Shown here one piece after another: positions 9,238 through 17,748 of a stretch of DNA of 64,000 nucleotides. The stretch is from an uncultured Clostridia bacterium (GTDB lineage: Bacteria; Bacillota; Clostridia; Lachnospirales; Lachnospiraceae). Position 1 is the first letter of the stretch. Each line of letters starts with the position of its first letter. The translations under genes and the position numbers were made by a program. The stretch lies in contig CALBNS010000019.1 of NCBI GenBank assembly GCA_937896665.1, positions 1 to 64,000 on the forward strand. The letters run 5' to 3'. The notes under the pieces are model-generated. The model was not told the DNA's origin and made no database searches. It was given only the letters and a program-made list of their open reading frames with translations.

Positions 9238-10026
9238 TTATATAATTCCGTAATGTTTTAGCGCATTCCAGATTCCGTCCTCTTCCACACTTGTTGTCTG
9301 ATACGCACAATACGGAAGAATTTCGTTCATGCTATTCCCCATCGCAATACTATTCGGCACAAATTGAAGCATTGATAAATCATTCGTGCTATCGCCGATT
9401 GCAAAACAATCTTCAAGCGGTATCTTATAATAATCCATCACCATCTGAATTCCCGTTGCCTTTGAAATTCCCTTCGGCATCAATTCATACATATCGCTGC
9501 CCCGGTCAATACACTCAAAATCCTTCGTAATGTATTCATAAAAAGTAGAGAAATCAGCCTCTTTACTTACCCACACACAGAATTTTTCAAACGAGAAATT
9601 TGCTCCATCTGTCGTGTCAGGTACACTTCTTCCGTTTAGTCCAAATTTCTTCACAAGCTGGTCTACGACCTTGTGCTTTGGTACCTTCTGGTCAAAAAAT
9701 ACAGCTTCATAAGATTCATACACAGCCGTCACCTTTGTTTTTCTAGCCATTTCTACTACTTCATTACATTTTTCCAAAGGAAGGCTGTGTCTGAAGATGC
9801 ATTTACCGTCTGCGTATATATCTGTTCCACATCCACATACATATCCATCGAATCCAATCTCACGATATTTTTTCTCAACACTGAAAGACGTACGTCCAGT
9901 ATTAATAAATAGTAGATGACCATTTTCTCTCGCCTGTCTTATGGCTTTTATTGCGCTCTCCGGGATCTCGCCGGTTACCTCTGAAGAAATCGTTCCATCT
10001 ATATCAAAAAAGATAAGTTTTCTCAT
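9238..10026 (-). CDS. HAD-superfamily (Cof-type) phosphatase
   Basis: Haloacid-dehalogenase phosphatase of the Cof/IIB type, probably acting on a small phosphorylated metabolite. The 262-residue protein has motif I DIDGTI (nucleophile Asp about 8), motif II FINTGR, and the metal-binding motif GDSTNDLSML near residues 216-225. A cap domain fills the middle. Its ATG overlaps the stop of the DAHP synthase gene (TAATG), which suggests translational coupling to the aromatic operon. Substrate unknown; a role in aromatic metabolism is suggested only by position. Confidence 0.88.
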   Translation of the reverse strand: MRKLIFFDIDGTISSEVTGEIPESAIKAIRQARENGHLLFINTGRTSFSVEKKYREIGFDGYVCGCGTDIYADGKCIFRHSLPLEKCNEVVEMARKTKVTAVYESYEAVFFDQKVPKHKVVDQLVKKFGLNGRSVPDTTDGANFSFEKFCVWVSKEADFSTFYEYITKDFECIDRGSDMYELMPKGISKATGIQMVMDYYKIPLEDCFAIGDSTNDLSMLQFVPNSIAMGNSMNEILPYCAYQTTSVEEDGIWNALKHYGII

Positions 10027-11054
10027 TATAATTCCTCCGCCAGATCATAAATCAGACGTTCTGTCTTTTCCCATCCAAGACATGGATCTGTGATAGATTG
10101 TCCATACACGCCACATTCTGCTGGCTGTGAACCATCTACGATATAACTTTCGATCATGAGTCCTTTTACGAGATTGTTGATATCCTTACTTACACGGCGG
10201 CTGTGCATAACATCTTTACTGATACGAATCTGTTCCAGATACTTTTTATTTGAATTTGCATGGTTGGCATCAATAATAACACTCATGTTCTCCAAATCCT
10301 TTTTCTGATACCACTCATATACATGCATCAAATCTTCGTAATGATAGTTCGCTATATTCTGACCCTGTGCATTCATGCCGCCACGAAGAATTGCATGTGC
10401 ATATGGGTTTCCTTGACTTTCTACTTCCCAACCTCGGTAAATAAATGTGTGGCCACTCTGTGCCGCTGTAATAGAATTCATCATCACAGATAAATCTCCG
10501 CTGGTCGTGTTCTTCATTCCAACTGGAATATCAATTGCACTGGCTGTCAAACGATGCTGCTGATTTTCAACAGAACGAGCTCCGATTGCAACATAAGCCA
10601 GTAAATCTGAAAGATATCTGTGGTTTTCCGGATATAACATCTCATCTGCACACGTAAAACCAGTCTCTTTTAAAGCACGCATGTGCAGCTTTCTGATCTT
10701 AGTAAGCCCTTCAAGCATATCCGAATCGTGTAACGGATCAGGCTGGTGAAGCATTCCTTTGTAACCTGCACCGGTCGTTCTTGGTTTATTCGTATAAATT
10801 CTTGGAATAATGATAATCTTATCTGCAACTTTATCCTGTACCGGACGAAGTCTTGTAATATAGTCCATTACAGAATTTTCATAATCTGCTGAACATGGTC
10901 CGATGATTAAAAGGAACTTGTCAGATTCCCCCGACAATACTTTTTTTATCTCAATATCCCTTTGTTTTCTTATTTTCTCCATCTCAGCTGTCACCGGATA
11001 CATCTCTTTTACTTCCATTGGAATTGGTAATTTTCTTTTGAATTCACAATTCAT
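10026..11054 (-). CDS. aroF: 3-deoxy-7-phosphoheptulonate (DAHP) synthase, class I
   Basis: Condenses phosphoenolpyruvate and erythrose 4-phosphate, the first step of the shikimate pathway. The 342-residue protein matches the E. coli AroF/AroG/AroH class, with IIGPCSADYE near residue 50, the TNKPRTTGAGYKG loop, and the DANHANSNKK metal-site region near residue 243. Which isoenzyme symbol applies, and whether Phe or Tyr inhibits it, cannot be read from the sequence. It is the fourth aro gene in aroB-aroC-aroA-aroF, with 15 bases between it and aroA. Confidence 0.93.
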   Translation of the reverse strand: MNCEFKRKLPIPMEVKEMYPVTAEMEKIRKQRDIEIKKVLSGESDKFLLIIGPCSADYENSVMDYITRLRPVQDKVADKIIIIPRIYTNKPRTTGAGYKGMLHQPDPLHDSDMLEGLTKIRKLHMRALKETGFTCADEMLYPENHRYLSDLLAYVAIGARSVENQQHRLTASAIDIPVGMKNTTSGDLSVMMNSITAAQSGHTFIYRGWEVESQGNPYAHAILRGGMNAQGQNIANYHYEDLMHVYEWYQKKDLENMSVIIDANHANSNKKYLEQIRISKDVMHSRRVSKDINNLVKGLMIESYIVDGSQPAECGVYGQSITDPCLGWEKTERLIYDLAEEL

Positions 11055-11069
11055 AATTATGTCCTCCTG

Positions 11070-12275
11070 CTATTGTTTTTCTATTTGAATTCCTAAATCA
11101 CTAATTACTTCATAATAATTTGGAAAACTTTTCTTTACTGCCTGTGCTTCACAGATAATACCGCCTGTAATTGACGCAAGCACAGATAACGTCATTGCAA
11201 TTCTATGGTCATTGTGACTTTGTAAGTTTTCTTTTGGAGTCCGAAGTTTTCCGTCATAAACGGTAATTACATTCTCCTGAACCTCGCACCGAATACCAAA
11301 TTTCTCCAGTTCTTCTGCCATAACCACACCGCGGTCGCTCTCTTTCATTTTTAATCTCCTTGTGCCTGTAAAGACTGCACCGTGCAAAGCTGCTGCCATT
11401 CCCATCAGAATCGGACCCAAATCTGGGCACTCTGCAATATCCAAGATTGGTTTTTCTTCCTGCAGCAATTTAAAATATGTGCGGTATATTTGATCTCCCT
11501 GCAGACTGTCTTCGGTGAGTCCCTCTACCTGAACCGCTCCGCCGATTAGATTAAGTGCTTCTAAAAATGCTGCATTAGAGTAATCGCCCTCTACATTCAC
11601 ATCAATCGGCTGATAAGTCTGACTTCCTTTGATTTCATACCGGTTTCCTTCCTGTTTCACTTCAATCCCACACAAATCAAGAACCTGCAAGGTCATTTCA
11701 ATATAAGCCTTGCTTTCGATTGGGGGAATAATCTCCAGCACACTATCCTTCTCAAGCAAAGGAAGGGCATATAATAGTCCGGTAATAAACTGACTGCTGA
11801 TATCACCCGGCACCTGAAAATATGCGGCCTTAAGTCTGCCATCCAATAGAAGCCTTCCTTCTGATTTTTCGAAACAAATCCCTTGTTCCGTGCAAATTTT
11901 CTCGTAAATGCTAAGTGGCCTTTCAAACAAGCGTTTCGCGCCTACAAACTCGCAGCGTGCGCCGCCGCTTAATAATAGTGGTACAAAAAAACGTAATGTA
12001 CTTCCACTTTCATTACAGTCAAGTGGTTCGTCTGATACAATGGCTCTCTTTCCGATTCCCTTCAGAGTTACCTGTCCGCCTTTGATGTCACATTGGACAC
12101 CAAGTGCTTCTAAAATACCGATTGTTGCTTTGATATCCTCACTCAAATCAATGTTTCTTATAACGGAAGTTCCTTCCGATAAACCTGCACCGATTAGCAT
12201 TCTGTGTGCCATACTTTTCGATGGAGGTGCTTTTACCTTTCCTGCCGCTTTTCCGACCTTAATCTCTATATTCAT
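11070..12275 (-). CDS. aroA: 3-phosphoshikimate 1-carboxyvinyltransferase (EPSP synthase)
   Basis: Transfers enolpyruvyl from PEP to shikimate 3-phosphate, the sixth shikimate step. The 401-residue protein carries KAPPSKSMAHRMLI near residues 16-29 (the SKS substrate motif), LDCNESGSTLRF near residue 83, and the late KESDR motif near residue 316. Its ATG overlaps the aroC stop by 4 bases. Length is slightly short of the 425-430 typical for the family, but all core motifs are present. Confidence 0.95.
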   Translation of the reverse strand: MNIEIKVGKAAGKVKAPPSKSMAHRMLIGAGLSEGTSVIRNIDLSEDIKATIGILEALGVQCDIKGGQVTLKGIGKRAIVSDEPLDCNESGSTLRFFVPLLLSGGARCEFVGAKRLFERPLSIYEKICTEQGICFEKSEGRLLLDGRLKAAYFQVPGDISSQFITGLLYALPLLEKDSVLEIIPPIESKAYIEMTLQVLDLCGIEVKQEGNRYEIKGSQTYQPIDVNVEGDYSNAAFLEALNLIGGAVQVEGLTEDSLQGDQIYRTYFKLLQEEKPILDIAECPDLGPILMGMAAALHGAVFTGTRRLKMKESDRGVVMAEELEKFGIRCEVQENVITVYDGKLRTPKENLQSHNDHRIAMTLSVLASITGGIICEAQAVKKSFPNYYEVISDLGIQIEKQ

Positions 12276-13381
12276 TCCTCCATCTCCTTCATCCAGTCTG
12301 TTCCATACCGAAGTGCCAGCATATCTGCAATGACAATTGCTGTCATACTGTCCACTACGACTCTTGCTCTGTGAATAATTGCGGGATCGTGCCTTCCCTG
12401 AATCTGAATGATTTCATTTTCCCGCAGTGCAATATCCACAGTCTCCTGCTTTTTATAAATGGATGGTGTTGGCTTGATTACTGTATTAAAAAGAATCGGC
12501 ATTCCGTTGGTAATACCACCGTTAATTCCACCGTTGTTATTTGTCTTCGTCACAACAGCCCCATCCTGCATTGCAAATGCATCATTTGCCTCACTGCCCT
12601 TCATCTGCGCGAATGCAAACCCTTTTCCAAATTCAATGCCCTTGACTGCCGGAATACTAAACATTCCATGTGCCAGCATGCTTTCCATGGAATCGAACCA
12701 CGGTTCACCGACCCCCGAAGGAATTCCTGTTACAACCGTCTCCAAAATTCCTCCGACACTGTCGCCTTCATTGGCTGCCTGCGTCATATAATCATGCATT
12801 TCTTTTGCAGCTTTTTCATTAAGCACCGGGAACAACAGCCGATTCAATTTTTCGATATCTTCCTTGTAATTTTCAAACGGTTGGTCAGAAATACTTCCGC
12901 ATTGTTTAATATGTGTCCCGATATAGATTCCTTTTTTTTGCAGTGCATGTATGAGAATCGCACCTGCTGCCACAACCGGAGTTGTAATTCTGCCGGAAAA
13001 ATGTCCGCCACCCCGATAGTCTGCAAAACCATGATATTTTTCCATCGCTGTAAAATCTGCATGCCCAGGTCTCATCAAATCTTTCGTTTTCGAATAATCC
13101 TTGCTCTTTGTATTCTGATTTGTAAAAAGGATACAAAGTGGCGTTCCTGTCGTCTTTCCTTCAAACACTCCGCTTACAATATGTGGCTCATCACTCTCTA
13201 CACGCTGTGTCGAAATCTTTCCATGTGGCTTTCGAAGTTCTAACTGATTCTTGATAAATTCCAAATCAATCTCAAGCCCCGGTGCAAGGCCATCTATCAC
13301 AGCTCCTATCTGTTCCCCATGGCTTTCACCGAATAATGTCACGGTAATACTGTTACCAAACACATTTTTCATTCCATCCAC
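12272..13381 (-). CDS. aroC: chorismate synthase
   Basis: Converts EPSP to chorismate using reduced FMN, the last common step to Phe, Tyr, Trp and folate. The 369-residue protein has the family signatures LFGESHGEQIGAVIDG near residues 17-32, YRGGGHFSGR near residue 122 and GRHDPAIIHRA near the C-terminus. Two in-frame starts exist (13381 and 13372); family alignment favours the later Met before KNVFGNS, but both have a weak GGAG. It overlaps the end of aroB by about 20-29 bases. Confidence 0.96.
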   Translation of the reverse strand: MDGMKNVFGNSITVTLFGESHGEQIGAVIDGLAPGLEIDLEFIKNQLELRKPHGKISTQRVESDEPHIVSGVFEGKTTGTPLCILFTNQNTKSKDYSKTKDLMRPGHADFTAMEKYHGFADYRGGGHFSGRITTPVVAAGAILIHALQKKGIYIGTHIKQCGSISDQPFENYKEDIEKLNRLLFPVLNEKAAKEMHDYMTQAANEGDSVGGILETVVTGIPSGVGEPWFDSMESMLAHGMFSIPAVKGIEFGKGFAFAQMKGSEANDAFAMQDGAVVTKTNNNGGINGGITNGMPILFNTVIKPTPSIYKKQETVDIALRENEIIQIQGRHDPAIIHRARVVVDSMTAIVIADMLALRYGTDWMKEMEE

Positions 13382-14378
13382 TCTCCAATCTATCCAGCAC
13401 TTCCTGCATTGTCCATTCTTCTATAGACCCCTCACCTGCCTTTGGGACTGTGACTACGGAACAATTCTGGTTATTAGCTTTTTTATCATGTGTGATTGCT
13501 TCTTTTACTTCTTTCATATCAAAAACAGATAGTTCTGGAAGCTTAAAACCAATCTTATCATATATTGCAAGCAATTGTTGTTGCACTTCCTCATTACTCA
13601 TATACAGCATTCCGAGCGCCACACATTCACCGTGATAAAGCTGTCCATTCGCTGCACTTTCAAATCCATGTCCAATGGTGTGGCCGAAATTTAAAATCTT
13701 TCGCAAATGGCTTTCCTTTTCGTCCTGCTCAACTACATATTTTTTTACCAACAATGCCCTTTCAATCATCAAATCAATCTGTTCTTTCCAATTCCCGTTT
13801 AAGAATAAGTCAAACAATTCACGATCGCCGGTTGCCCCCATCTTGATTGCTTCCATCAGACCGTTAAGAATCTGACGTTCTGACAGAGTGCTCTGAGTAT
13901 CCGGGTCAATCAGCACAGCCTTTGGCTGGTGAAATGCACCAATAATATTCTTAATTCCTGCAAGATTGACTGCTGTCTTGCCTCCAATTGACGAATCCAC
14001 CTGAGACAGCACCGTCGTCGGAATATTATAGAAATCGATTCCTCTCATATAAAGAGAAGCAACAAAGCCACCCAAATCACCGACTACACCTCCGCCGACT
14101 GCTGCCACACAATCCTTCCGACTAAATTGATGTTCTAGCATCTCTGTGAGAATCTCTTCTGCTGTCTGCAAGGACTTACTTCCTTCTCCTTGTGGCACGA
14201 CTTTTATGTAGGCTTCCTTACATTGCTTTGCAATCGTCTCCGCGTAAACAGACGGAACTCCTTCATCTGTGATAACCATCACTTTTCTTTGTAAATTCAA
14301 TAATTTATCTGCTTTGTTCAAGTTTCCACGTCCTAGCTCAATATTATAACTATGTGGTCCTAATTCCATTCGAATCAT
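13353..14378 (-). CDS. aroB: 3-dehydroquinate synthase
   Basis: Second shikimate-pathway enzyme, converting DAHP to 3-dehydroquinate with NAD and a divalent metal. The 341-residue protein has the NAD/substrate motifs GGGVVGDLGGFVAS (about residues 95-108), TTVLSQVDSSIGGKTAVN (about 121-138) and the metal-ligand region LNFGHTIGHGFE near residue 240. First gene of the operon, with a GAGGTGAT site. It lies 214 bases downstream of the predicted transcription start, behind the attenuator leader described separately. Confidence 0.96.
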   Translation of the reverse strand: MIRMELGPHSYNIELGRGNLNKADKLLNLQRKVMVITDEGVPSVYAETIAKQCKEAYIKVVPQGEGSKSLQTAEEILTEMLEHQFSRKDCVAAVGGGVVGDLGGFVASLYMRGIDFYNIPTTVLSQVDSSIGGKTAVNLAGIKNIIGAFHQPKAVLIDPDTQSTLSERQILNGLMEAIKMGATGDRELFDLFLNGNWKEQIDLMIERALLVKKYVVEQDEKESHLRKILNFGHTIGHGFESAANGQLYHGECVALGMLYMSNEEVQQQLLAIYDKIGFKLPELSVFDMKEVKEAITHDKKANNQNCSVVTVPKAGEGSIEEWTMQEVLDRLESGWNEKCVW

Positions 14379-14390
14379 TTATTATCACCT

Positions 14391-14436
14391 CATACAAACA
14401 AAAATACCGGTCTTTGCTACTTCAAATACCGGCATT
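14391..14436 (-). terminator. attenuator terminator in the aro operon leader
   Basis: On the minus strand, arms 14436-14423 and 14416-14403 form a 14-position stem (one G-U pair, one mismatch) with a 6-base loop and CCGG core, followed by TTTTTGTTTG. It ends about 12 bases before the aroB ribosome site, so it would stop transcription before the first structural gene. A position inside the leader, not after a gene, is typical of an attenuator. Confidence 0.75.
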
Positions 14437-14487
14437 CACTTTATTATCTCTTAACTTAGTGTACATATCGGATATGAATGTAGCAAA
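14413..14487 (-). promoter_or_regulatory. candidate antiterminator pairing of the aro leader
   Basis: On the minus strand TTTGCTACATTCA (14487-14475), just after the leader-peptide stop, can pair with TGAAGTAGCAAA (14424-14413): 12 base pairs with one bulged A. The second segment contains the loop and the start of the 3' arm of the terminator hairpin, so the two structures exclude each other. This is the expected layout for a ribosome-controlled attenuator. Seen by eye only; folding energies were not computed. Confidence 0.6.
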
Positions 14488-14488
14488 A

Positions 14489-14566
14489 TTAGCCAGCGCT
14501 AAAATAAAAGCCCTGGAAATAGAAGAAAAAGTATGAACTTATATCTTTCATCATTTTCTTACACAT
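14489..14566 (-). CDS. aromatic-rich leader peptide of the aro operon
   Basis: A 25-codon ORF with ATG at 14566 and TAA at 14489-14491, preceded by AGGCGG (14580-14575) at 8-base spacing. The peptide starts MCKKMMKDISS and then reads YFFFYFQGFYF before SAG: nine of eleven residues in that stretch are Phe or Tyr. It lies between a consensus promoter and an intrinsic terminator ahead of aroB. The composition is what ribosome-mediated attenuation needs: stalling at Phe/Tyr codons when charged tRNAs are scarce would free the antiterminator. The peptide itself probably has no function. Confidence 0.75.
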   Translation of the reverse strand: MCKKMMKDISSYFFFYFQGFYFSAG

Positions 14567-14599
14567 AACATAAACCGCCTGTCCTTAAATCTGTTTTTT

Positions 14600-14628
14600 A
14601 TTATAGTTCTATGCTTTTTATTTGTCAA
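14600..14628 (-). promoter_or_regulatory. sigma-A promoter of the aro operon
   Basis: Perfect TTGACA (14628-14623) and perfect TATAAT (14605-14600) with a 17-base spacer on the minus strand. Transcription should begin near 14593, about 13 bases before the ribosome site of the leader peptide. Confidence 0.88.
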
Positions 14629-14703
14629 TATGATTTTTCGCTTTAAAGCGATAAATTATTTCTAGTTATCTTTTTTGATTTGGCATACGCGTAGAAGAGC
14701 ATG

Positions 14704-14731
14704 AAAAAAGCCCTTGATATGTTCAAGGACT
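14704..14731 (-). terminator. terminator after tRNA-Thr
   Basis: On the minus strand GTCCTTGA pairs with TCAAGGGC across a short loop and is followed by TTTTTT. It begins about 10 bases after the tRNA 3' end. Confidence 0.8.
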
Positions 14732-14741
14732 TCCACAAGAA

Positions 14742-14813
<72 letters not shown>

Positions 14814-14842
14814 ACATGTCTATAAAAATAATCACAAAACTT

Positions 14843-14870
14843 ATTATATCGAATTTTTAAAATTATGCAA
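14843..14870 (-). promoter_or_regulatory. promoter of tRNA-Thr
   Basis: TTGCAT (14870-14865) and perfect TATAAT (14848-14843) with a 16-base spacer on the minus strand, about 30 bases before the mature tRNA 5' end. Confidence 0.8.
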
Positions 14871-14889
14871 GCCTTTTATGTAAATTCAT

Positions 14890-14934
14890 AAAAAACATGC
14901 CACAGCTCGTCCTTTCGGGTGAACTGTGACGATG
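14890..14934 (-). terminator. terminator after rubrerythrin
   Basis: On the minus strand a stem built on CACAG/CTGTG with flanking pairs (14896-14934) is followed by six T. It lies directly after the rubrerythrin stop. Confidence 0.8.
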
Positions 14935-14948
14935 AATTGAATGTGATC

Positions 14949-15485
14949 TTAGTAATTCTCGCTATGAATCTCAAAATAAGCTCTTGGATGTGCACATGTC
15001 GGACAAATCTCTGGTGCTTCCTTACCTACTACGATATGACCACAGTTGCGGCATTCCCATACTTTCACTTCACTCTTTGCAAATACTTCTGCCATCTCAA
15101 CATTCTTTAATAATGCACGATAACGTTCTTCGTGATGTTTCTCGATTGCTGCAACTAATCTGAATTTCTTAGCAAGTTCTGTGAACCCTTCTTCCTCAGC
15201 TGTTTTGGCAAATCCTTCATACATATCTGTCCATTCATAGTTTTCGCCAGTTGCCGCATCTTCAAGATTAGATGCCGTATCTCCAATTCCATCTAACTCT
15301 TTCAGCCACATCTTCGCATGTTCTTTTTCATTGTCAGCTGTTTTTAAAAACAGTGAAGAGATCTGTTCATAACCTTCTTTCTTTGCAACAGATGCAAAAT
15401 ATGTATATTTATTTCTTGCCTGTGACTCTCCTGCAAATGCTGCTTCCAAATTCTTTTCTGTCTGTGTTCCTGCGTATTTTGACAT
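14949..15485 (-). CDS. rbr: rubrerythrin
   Basis: Di-iron peroxidase that reduces hydrogen peroxide in anaerobes using electrons from rubredoxin. The 178-residue protein has an N-terminal ferritin-like four-helix domain with the iron-ligand motif ESQARNKY (about residue 20) and ExxH motifs (EKEHAKMW, EKHHEERY), and a C-terminal rubredoxin domain with two CxxC pairs (ECRNCG and CPTC). The ATG at 15485 follows AGGAGG, so longer readings upstream are rejected. It has its own promoter and terminator. Upstream peroxide control (PerR) is possible but no operator was recognised. Confidence 0.96.
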   Translation of the reverse strand: MSKYAGTQTEKNLEAAFAGESQARNKYTYFASVAKKEGYEQISSLFLKTADNEKEHAKMWLKELDGIGDTASNLEDAATGENYEWTDMYEGFAKTAEEEGFTELAKKFRLVAAIEKHHEERYRALLKNVEMAEVFAKSEVKVWECRNCGHIVVGKEAPEICPTCAHPRAYFEIHSENY

Positions 15486-15531
15486 TTTCCTACCTCCTAT
15501 ATAATCATCGTTATATATTTTATTTGAATAA

Positions 15532-15560
15532 ATGTTAACACTCCATATTCTAAAAATCAA
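15532..15560 (-). promoter_or_regulatory. probable promoter of rubrerythrin
   Basis: TTGATT (15560-15555) and TAACAT (15537-15532) with a 17-base spacer on the minus strand, some 45 bases before the start codon. Confidence 0.5.
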
Positions 15561-15588
15561 CCATTTTTTACAATTTTACAACAACGAA

Positions 15589-16479
15589 TCAGTCTTCTTT
15601 TTTCATATGAATGTCTATCTGACGATATGGGATTTCGATTCCATTTTCGTCCATTGTTAATTTGATTTTTTCTAACATACGCCAGCGTGTCGTCCAATAA
15701 TCCTGGGTTTTTACCCAACCCCTTACGCCAAGCACAACGGAACTTTCGCCAAGGCTGTCTACGAATACAAGCTGTTCCTTATCTTTCAAAATGGATTCCT
15801 CTTCATTGAGTAAATTCTCAACAAGCCGTTTTGCTTTCTTCAAATCTGCATCGTAAGAAATGTCTACTGTTAAATCCAATCTGCGCTCCATCTGTGCTGT
15901 AACATTCGTCAGACTATTATTTGTCAATGCTCCATTTGGAATGACGATGATTTTATTATCTACAGTTGCAAGCTTGGTGTAGAAAATCTGTATTTCCTTT
16001 ACAGTGCCTTCGCATTTATGATTATCTTCAATAATATAGTCACCAACGACAAACGGTTTTAACAGGAGGATCAAAACACCTCCCGCAAAATTCGAAAGAC
16101 TTCCCTGTAATGCCAGACCAATCGCCACACCACCGGATGCAAGCACTGCCGCCACCGAAGTTGTATCCAGACCAAATTTTGTTCCAATCGAGAAAATCAA
16201 AATAAAATATAATAAAAATTTTAATACTGAATCGACAAATTGTTCCACACCCTTATCTACACTGGAGCGTTCCAAAGAACGTCCAACAATTTTTCGAATC
16301 ATTTTAATCAGTTTTGCTCCGACAAAGAATATTAAAAGCGCCAGAATAACTTTAATACCAAATCCTATCAAAACAGGAATATGTGCATCAATATATGATT
16401 TCAGCCTGCTTACTTCCTGCACGGCCTCTGTCGCCACCTGTGAAATTTCATTATTGCCTGATGTCTGCACTAATAACAT
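15589..16479 (-). CDS. mscS: small-conductance mechanosensitive channel (MscS family)
   Basis: Membrane channel that opens under tension and protects against osmotic downshock. The 296-residue protein has hydrophobic segments near residues 36-60, 84-104 and 108-140; the last holds the Gly/Ala-rich pore helix (VAAVLASGGVAIGLALQGSL) and leads into the beta domain with GDYIIED and VIIPNGAL. The soluble alpha/beta C-terminus ends normally. It starts one base after the pgeF stop and is the last gene of the long translation and secretion cluster. Confidence 0.92.
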   Translation of the reverse strand: MLLVQTSGNNEISQVATEAVQEVSRLKSYIDAHIPVLIGFGIKVILALLIFFVGAKLIKMIRKIVGRSLERSSVDKGVEQFVDSVLKFLLYFILIFSIGTKFGLDTTSVAAVLASGGVAIGLALQGSLSNFAGGVLILLLKPFVVGDYIIEDNHKCEGTVKEIQIFYTKLATVDNKIIVIPNGALTNNSLTNVTAQMERRLDLTVDISYDADLKKAKRLVENLLNEEESILKDKEQLVFVDSLGESSVVLGVRGWVKTQDYWTTRWRMLEKIKLTMDENGIEIPYRQIDIHMKKED

Positions 16480-16480
16480 A

Positions 16481-17350
16481 TTATCTCTCCTTTAATAATA
16501 AGAATGCCGCGAGATTCCCACGTTTTCCATGCGAGGCACGATGTGAAAACAAAATCTCAGGATTACAGCAGGTACAAAGGTTCGTTACCGCAATGTTATC
16601 TTTTAAAACACCCGCTTCCTCCAATACAATCTCATTTGCCCTCCACAAATTCAATTGATATTTTCCATTTTCTTTTTGATAAAATAATTCATTCCAATAT
16701 TTTAAGTCAAATTGATTTTGAAATTCCTTAATCACATCGAAACTCACTTCATAACAGTCCTGACAGATTGACGGACCAATTGCCGCTATCACATCAGATG
16801 GATTCGTGCCATAGACTTCCCCCATCCTTTCGATTGTCACCTGTCCTATTTTTCCGACAGTTCCCCGCCATCCGGAGTGACTGAGCCCGATAGCCTTATG
16901 TACCGGGTCCACAAAGAACAACGGTACGCAGTCTGCATAAAAGGTCGTAAGACATAGTCCCGGAATATTCGTAATTAATCCATCTACATCCCGATAATTC
17001 AATGGTTTTGTAAGACCTTTCCCTCTGTCTTCTTCTGTCACAACCCGTACATTCGTTGTATGTGTCTGCATGGAAAACACAAAGCTATCGTCCGGAACAC
17101 CAAGTGCCTGCGCCATTCTCCTATAGTTTTCGCGCACAGCAGACTCTTCATCTCCTCTAGAAAAGCTGAGATTCATGGTACTGCATACACCTTGGCTGAC
17201 GCCTCCCAGACGAGTCGAAAATGCATGCTTCACAATTTCAGTCCCGACAAGCAACGGATACTCCAAATACAAAAGACCATTTTTACGCTTTTCTTCAAAA
17301 ACCTGTTCTTGATTCTTATATTTCAAACTTTTATCCATATATTTACCCAC
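16481..17350 (-). CDS. pgeF: peptidoglycan editing factor / polyphenol oxidase family protein (YfiH/YlmD)
   Basis: Member of the copper-oxidase-like DUF152 family; studied members act as purine nucleoside enzymes or remove wrongly inserted serine from peptidoglycan precursors. The 289-residue protein shows the conserved metal/active-site motifs: QTHTTNV near residue 100, TTFYADCVPLFF near 135, GLSHSGWRGTVG near 155 and CCNPEILFSHRASHGKRGN near the C-terminus. The exact substrate cannot be set from the sequence. It lies between the YraN gene and mscS with very short gaps. Confidence 0.88.
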   Translation of the reverse strand: MGKYMDKSLKYKNQEQVFEEKRKNGLLYLEYPLLVGTEIVKHAFSTRLGGVSQGVCSTMNLSFSRGDEESAVRENYRRMAQALGVPDDSFVFSMQTHTTNVRVVTEEDRGKGLTKPLNYRDVDGLITNIPGLCLTTFYADCVPLFFVDPVHKAIGLSHSGWRGTVGKIGQVTIERMGEVYGTNPSDVIAAIGPSICQDCYEVSFDVIKEFQNQFDLKYWNELFYQKENGKYQLNLWRANEIVLEEAGVLKDNIAVTNLCTCCNPEILFSHRASHGKRGNLAAFLLLKER

Positions 17351-17380
17351 TTTATCAATTATAATATTTCTCTTTCCATA

Positions 17381-17704
17381 TTATCCCCAGAAATCAAAAG
17401 CATTTTTAATCAGAACAATTTCTTCTCCCAAAATGCCTACAACATCAAACCTGCATGCCACATCAATACATTTTTGCTTACTTAAGTAATATAGGGCACA
17501 CAGTGAAATCTTCTTTTGTTTTGCAAAGGAAACAGCCTCCAATGGATGATCTTTTTGATCGCTATCCCGATATTTCACTTCACAGAACACCAGGTATTCT
17601 CCCTCCCGTGCTATAATATCAATTTCACCCATTTTACAGTAGAAATTGTACTGTAAAATCTCATAGCCCTGTGCTTCCAGATAAGCACCTGCCTTTTTTT
17701 TCAT
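17381..17704 (-). CDS. YraN family protein (UPF0102, endonuclease-like fold)
   Basis: Small cytoplasmic protein of 107 residues with a restriction-endonuclease-like fold. The family motifs are visible: GYEILQYNFYCKMGEIDIIARE near residues 13-34 (the acidic E and D) and FCEVKYRDSD near 40-50 (ExK motif). Function is not established; linkage to rnhB is common in Firmicutes. It follows rnhB by 44 bases in the cluster. Confidence 0.88.
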   Translation of the reverse strand: MKKKAGAYLEAQGYEILQYNFYCKMGEIDIIAREGEYLVFCEVKYRDSDQKDHPLEAVSFAKQKKISLCALYYLSKQKCIDVACRFDVVGILGEEIVLIKNAFDFWG

Positions 17705-17748
17705 AATTCATTCCTATCTGTCGCTTATTTTGCTTCATGCATACTCCA

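Noticed and set aside
12371..13243. 290-codon plus-strand ORF opposite aroC
   Set aside because: Complete overlap with a clear chorismate synthase; random-looking Cys/His-rich composition; no ribosome site.
14354..14536. Plus-strand 60-codon ORF across the aro leader
   Set aside because: It is the complement of the leader peptide and attenuator hairpin, has no ribosome site and no protein-like features.
14379..14600. T-box leader for the aro operon
   Set aside because: No AGGGTGGNACCGCG-type sequence or stem I specifier layout; the Phe/Tyr peptide explains the leader better.
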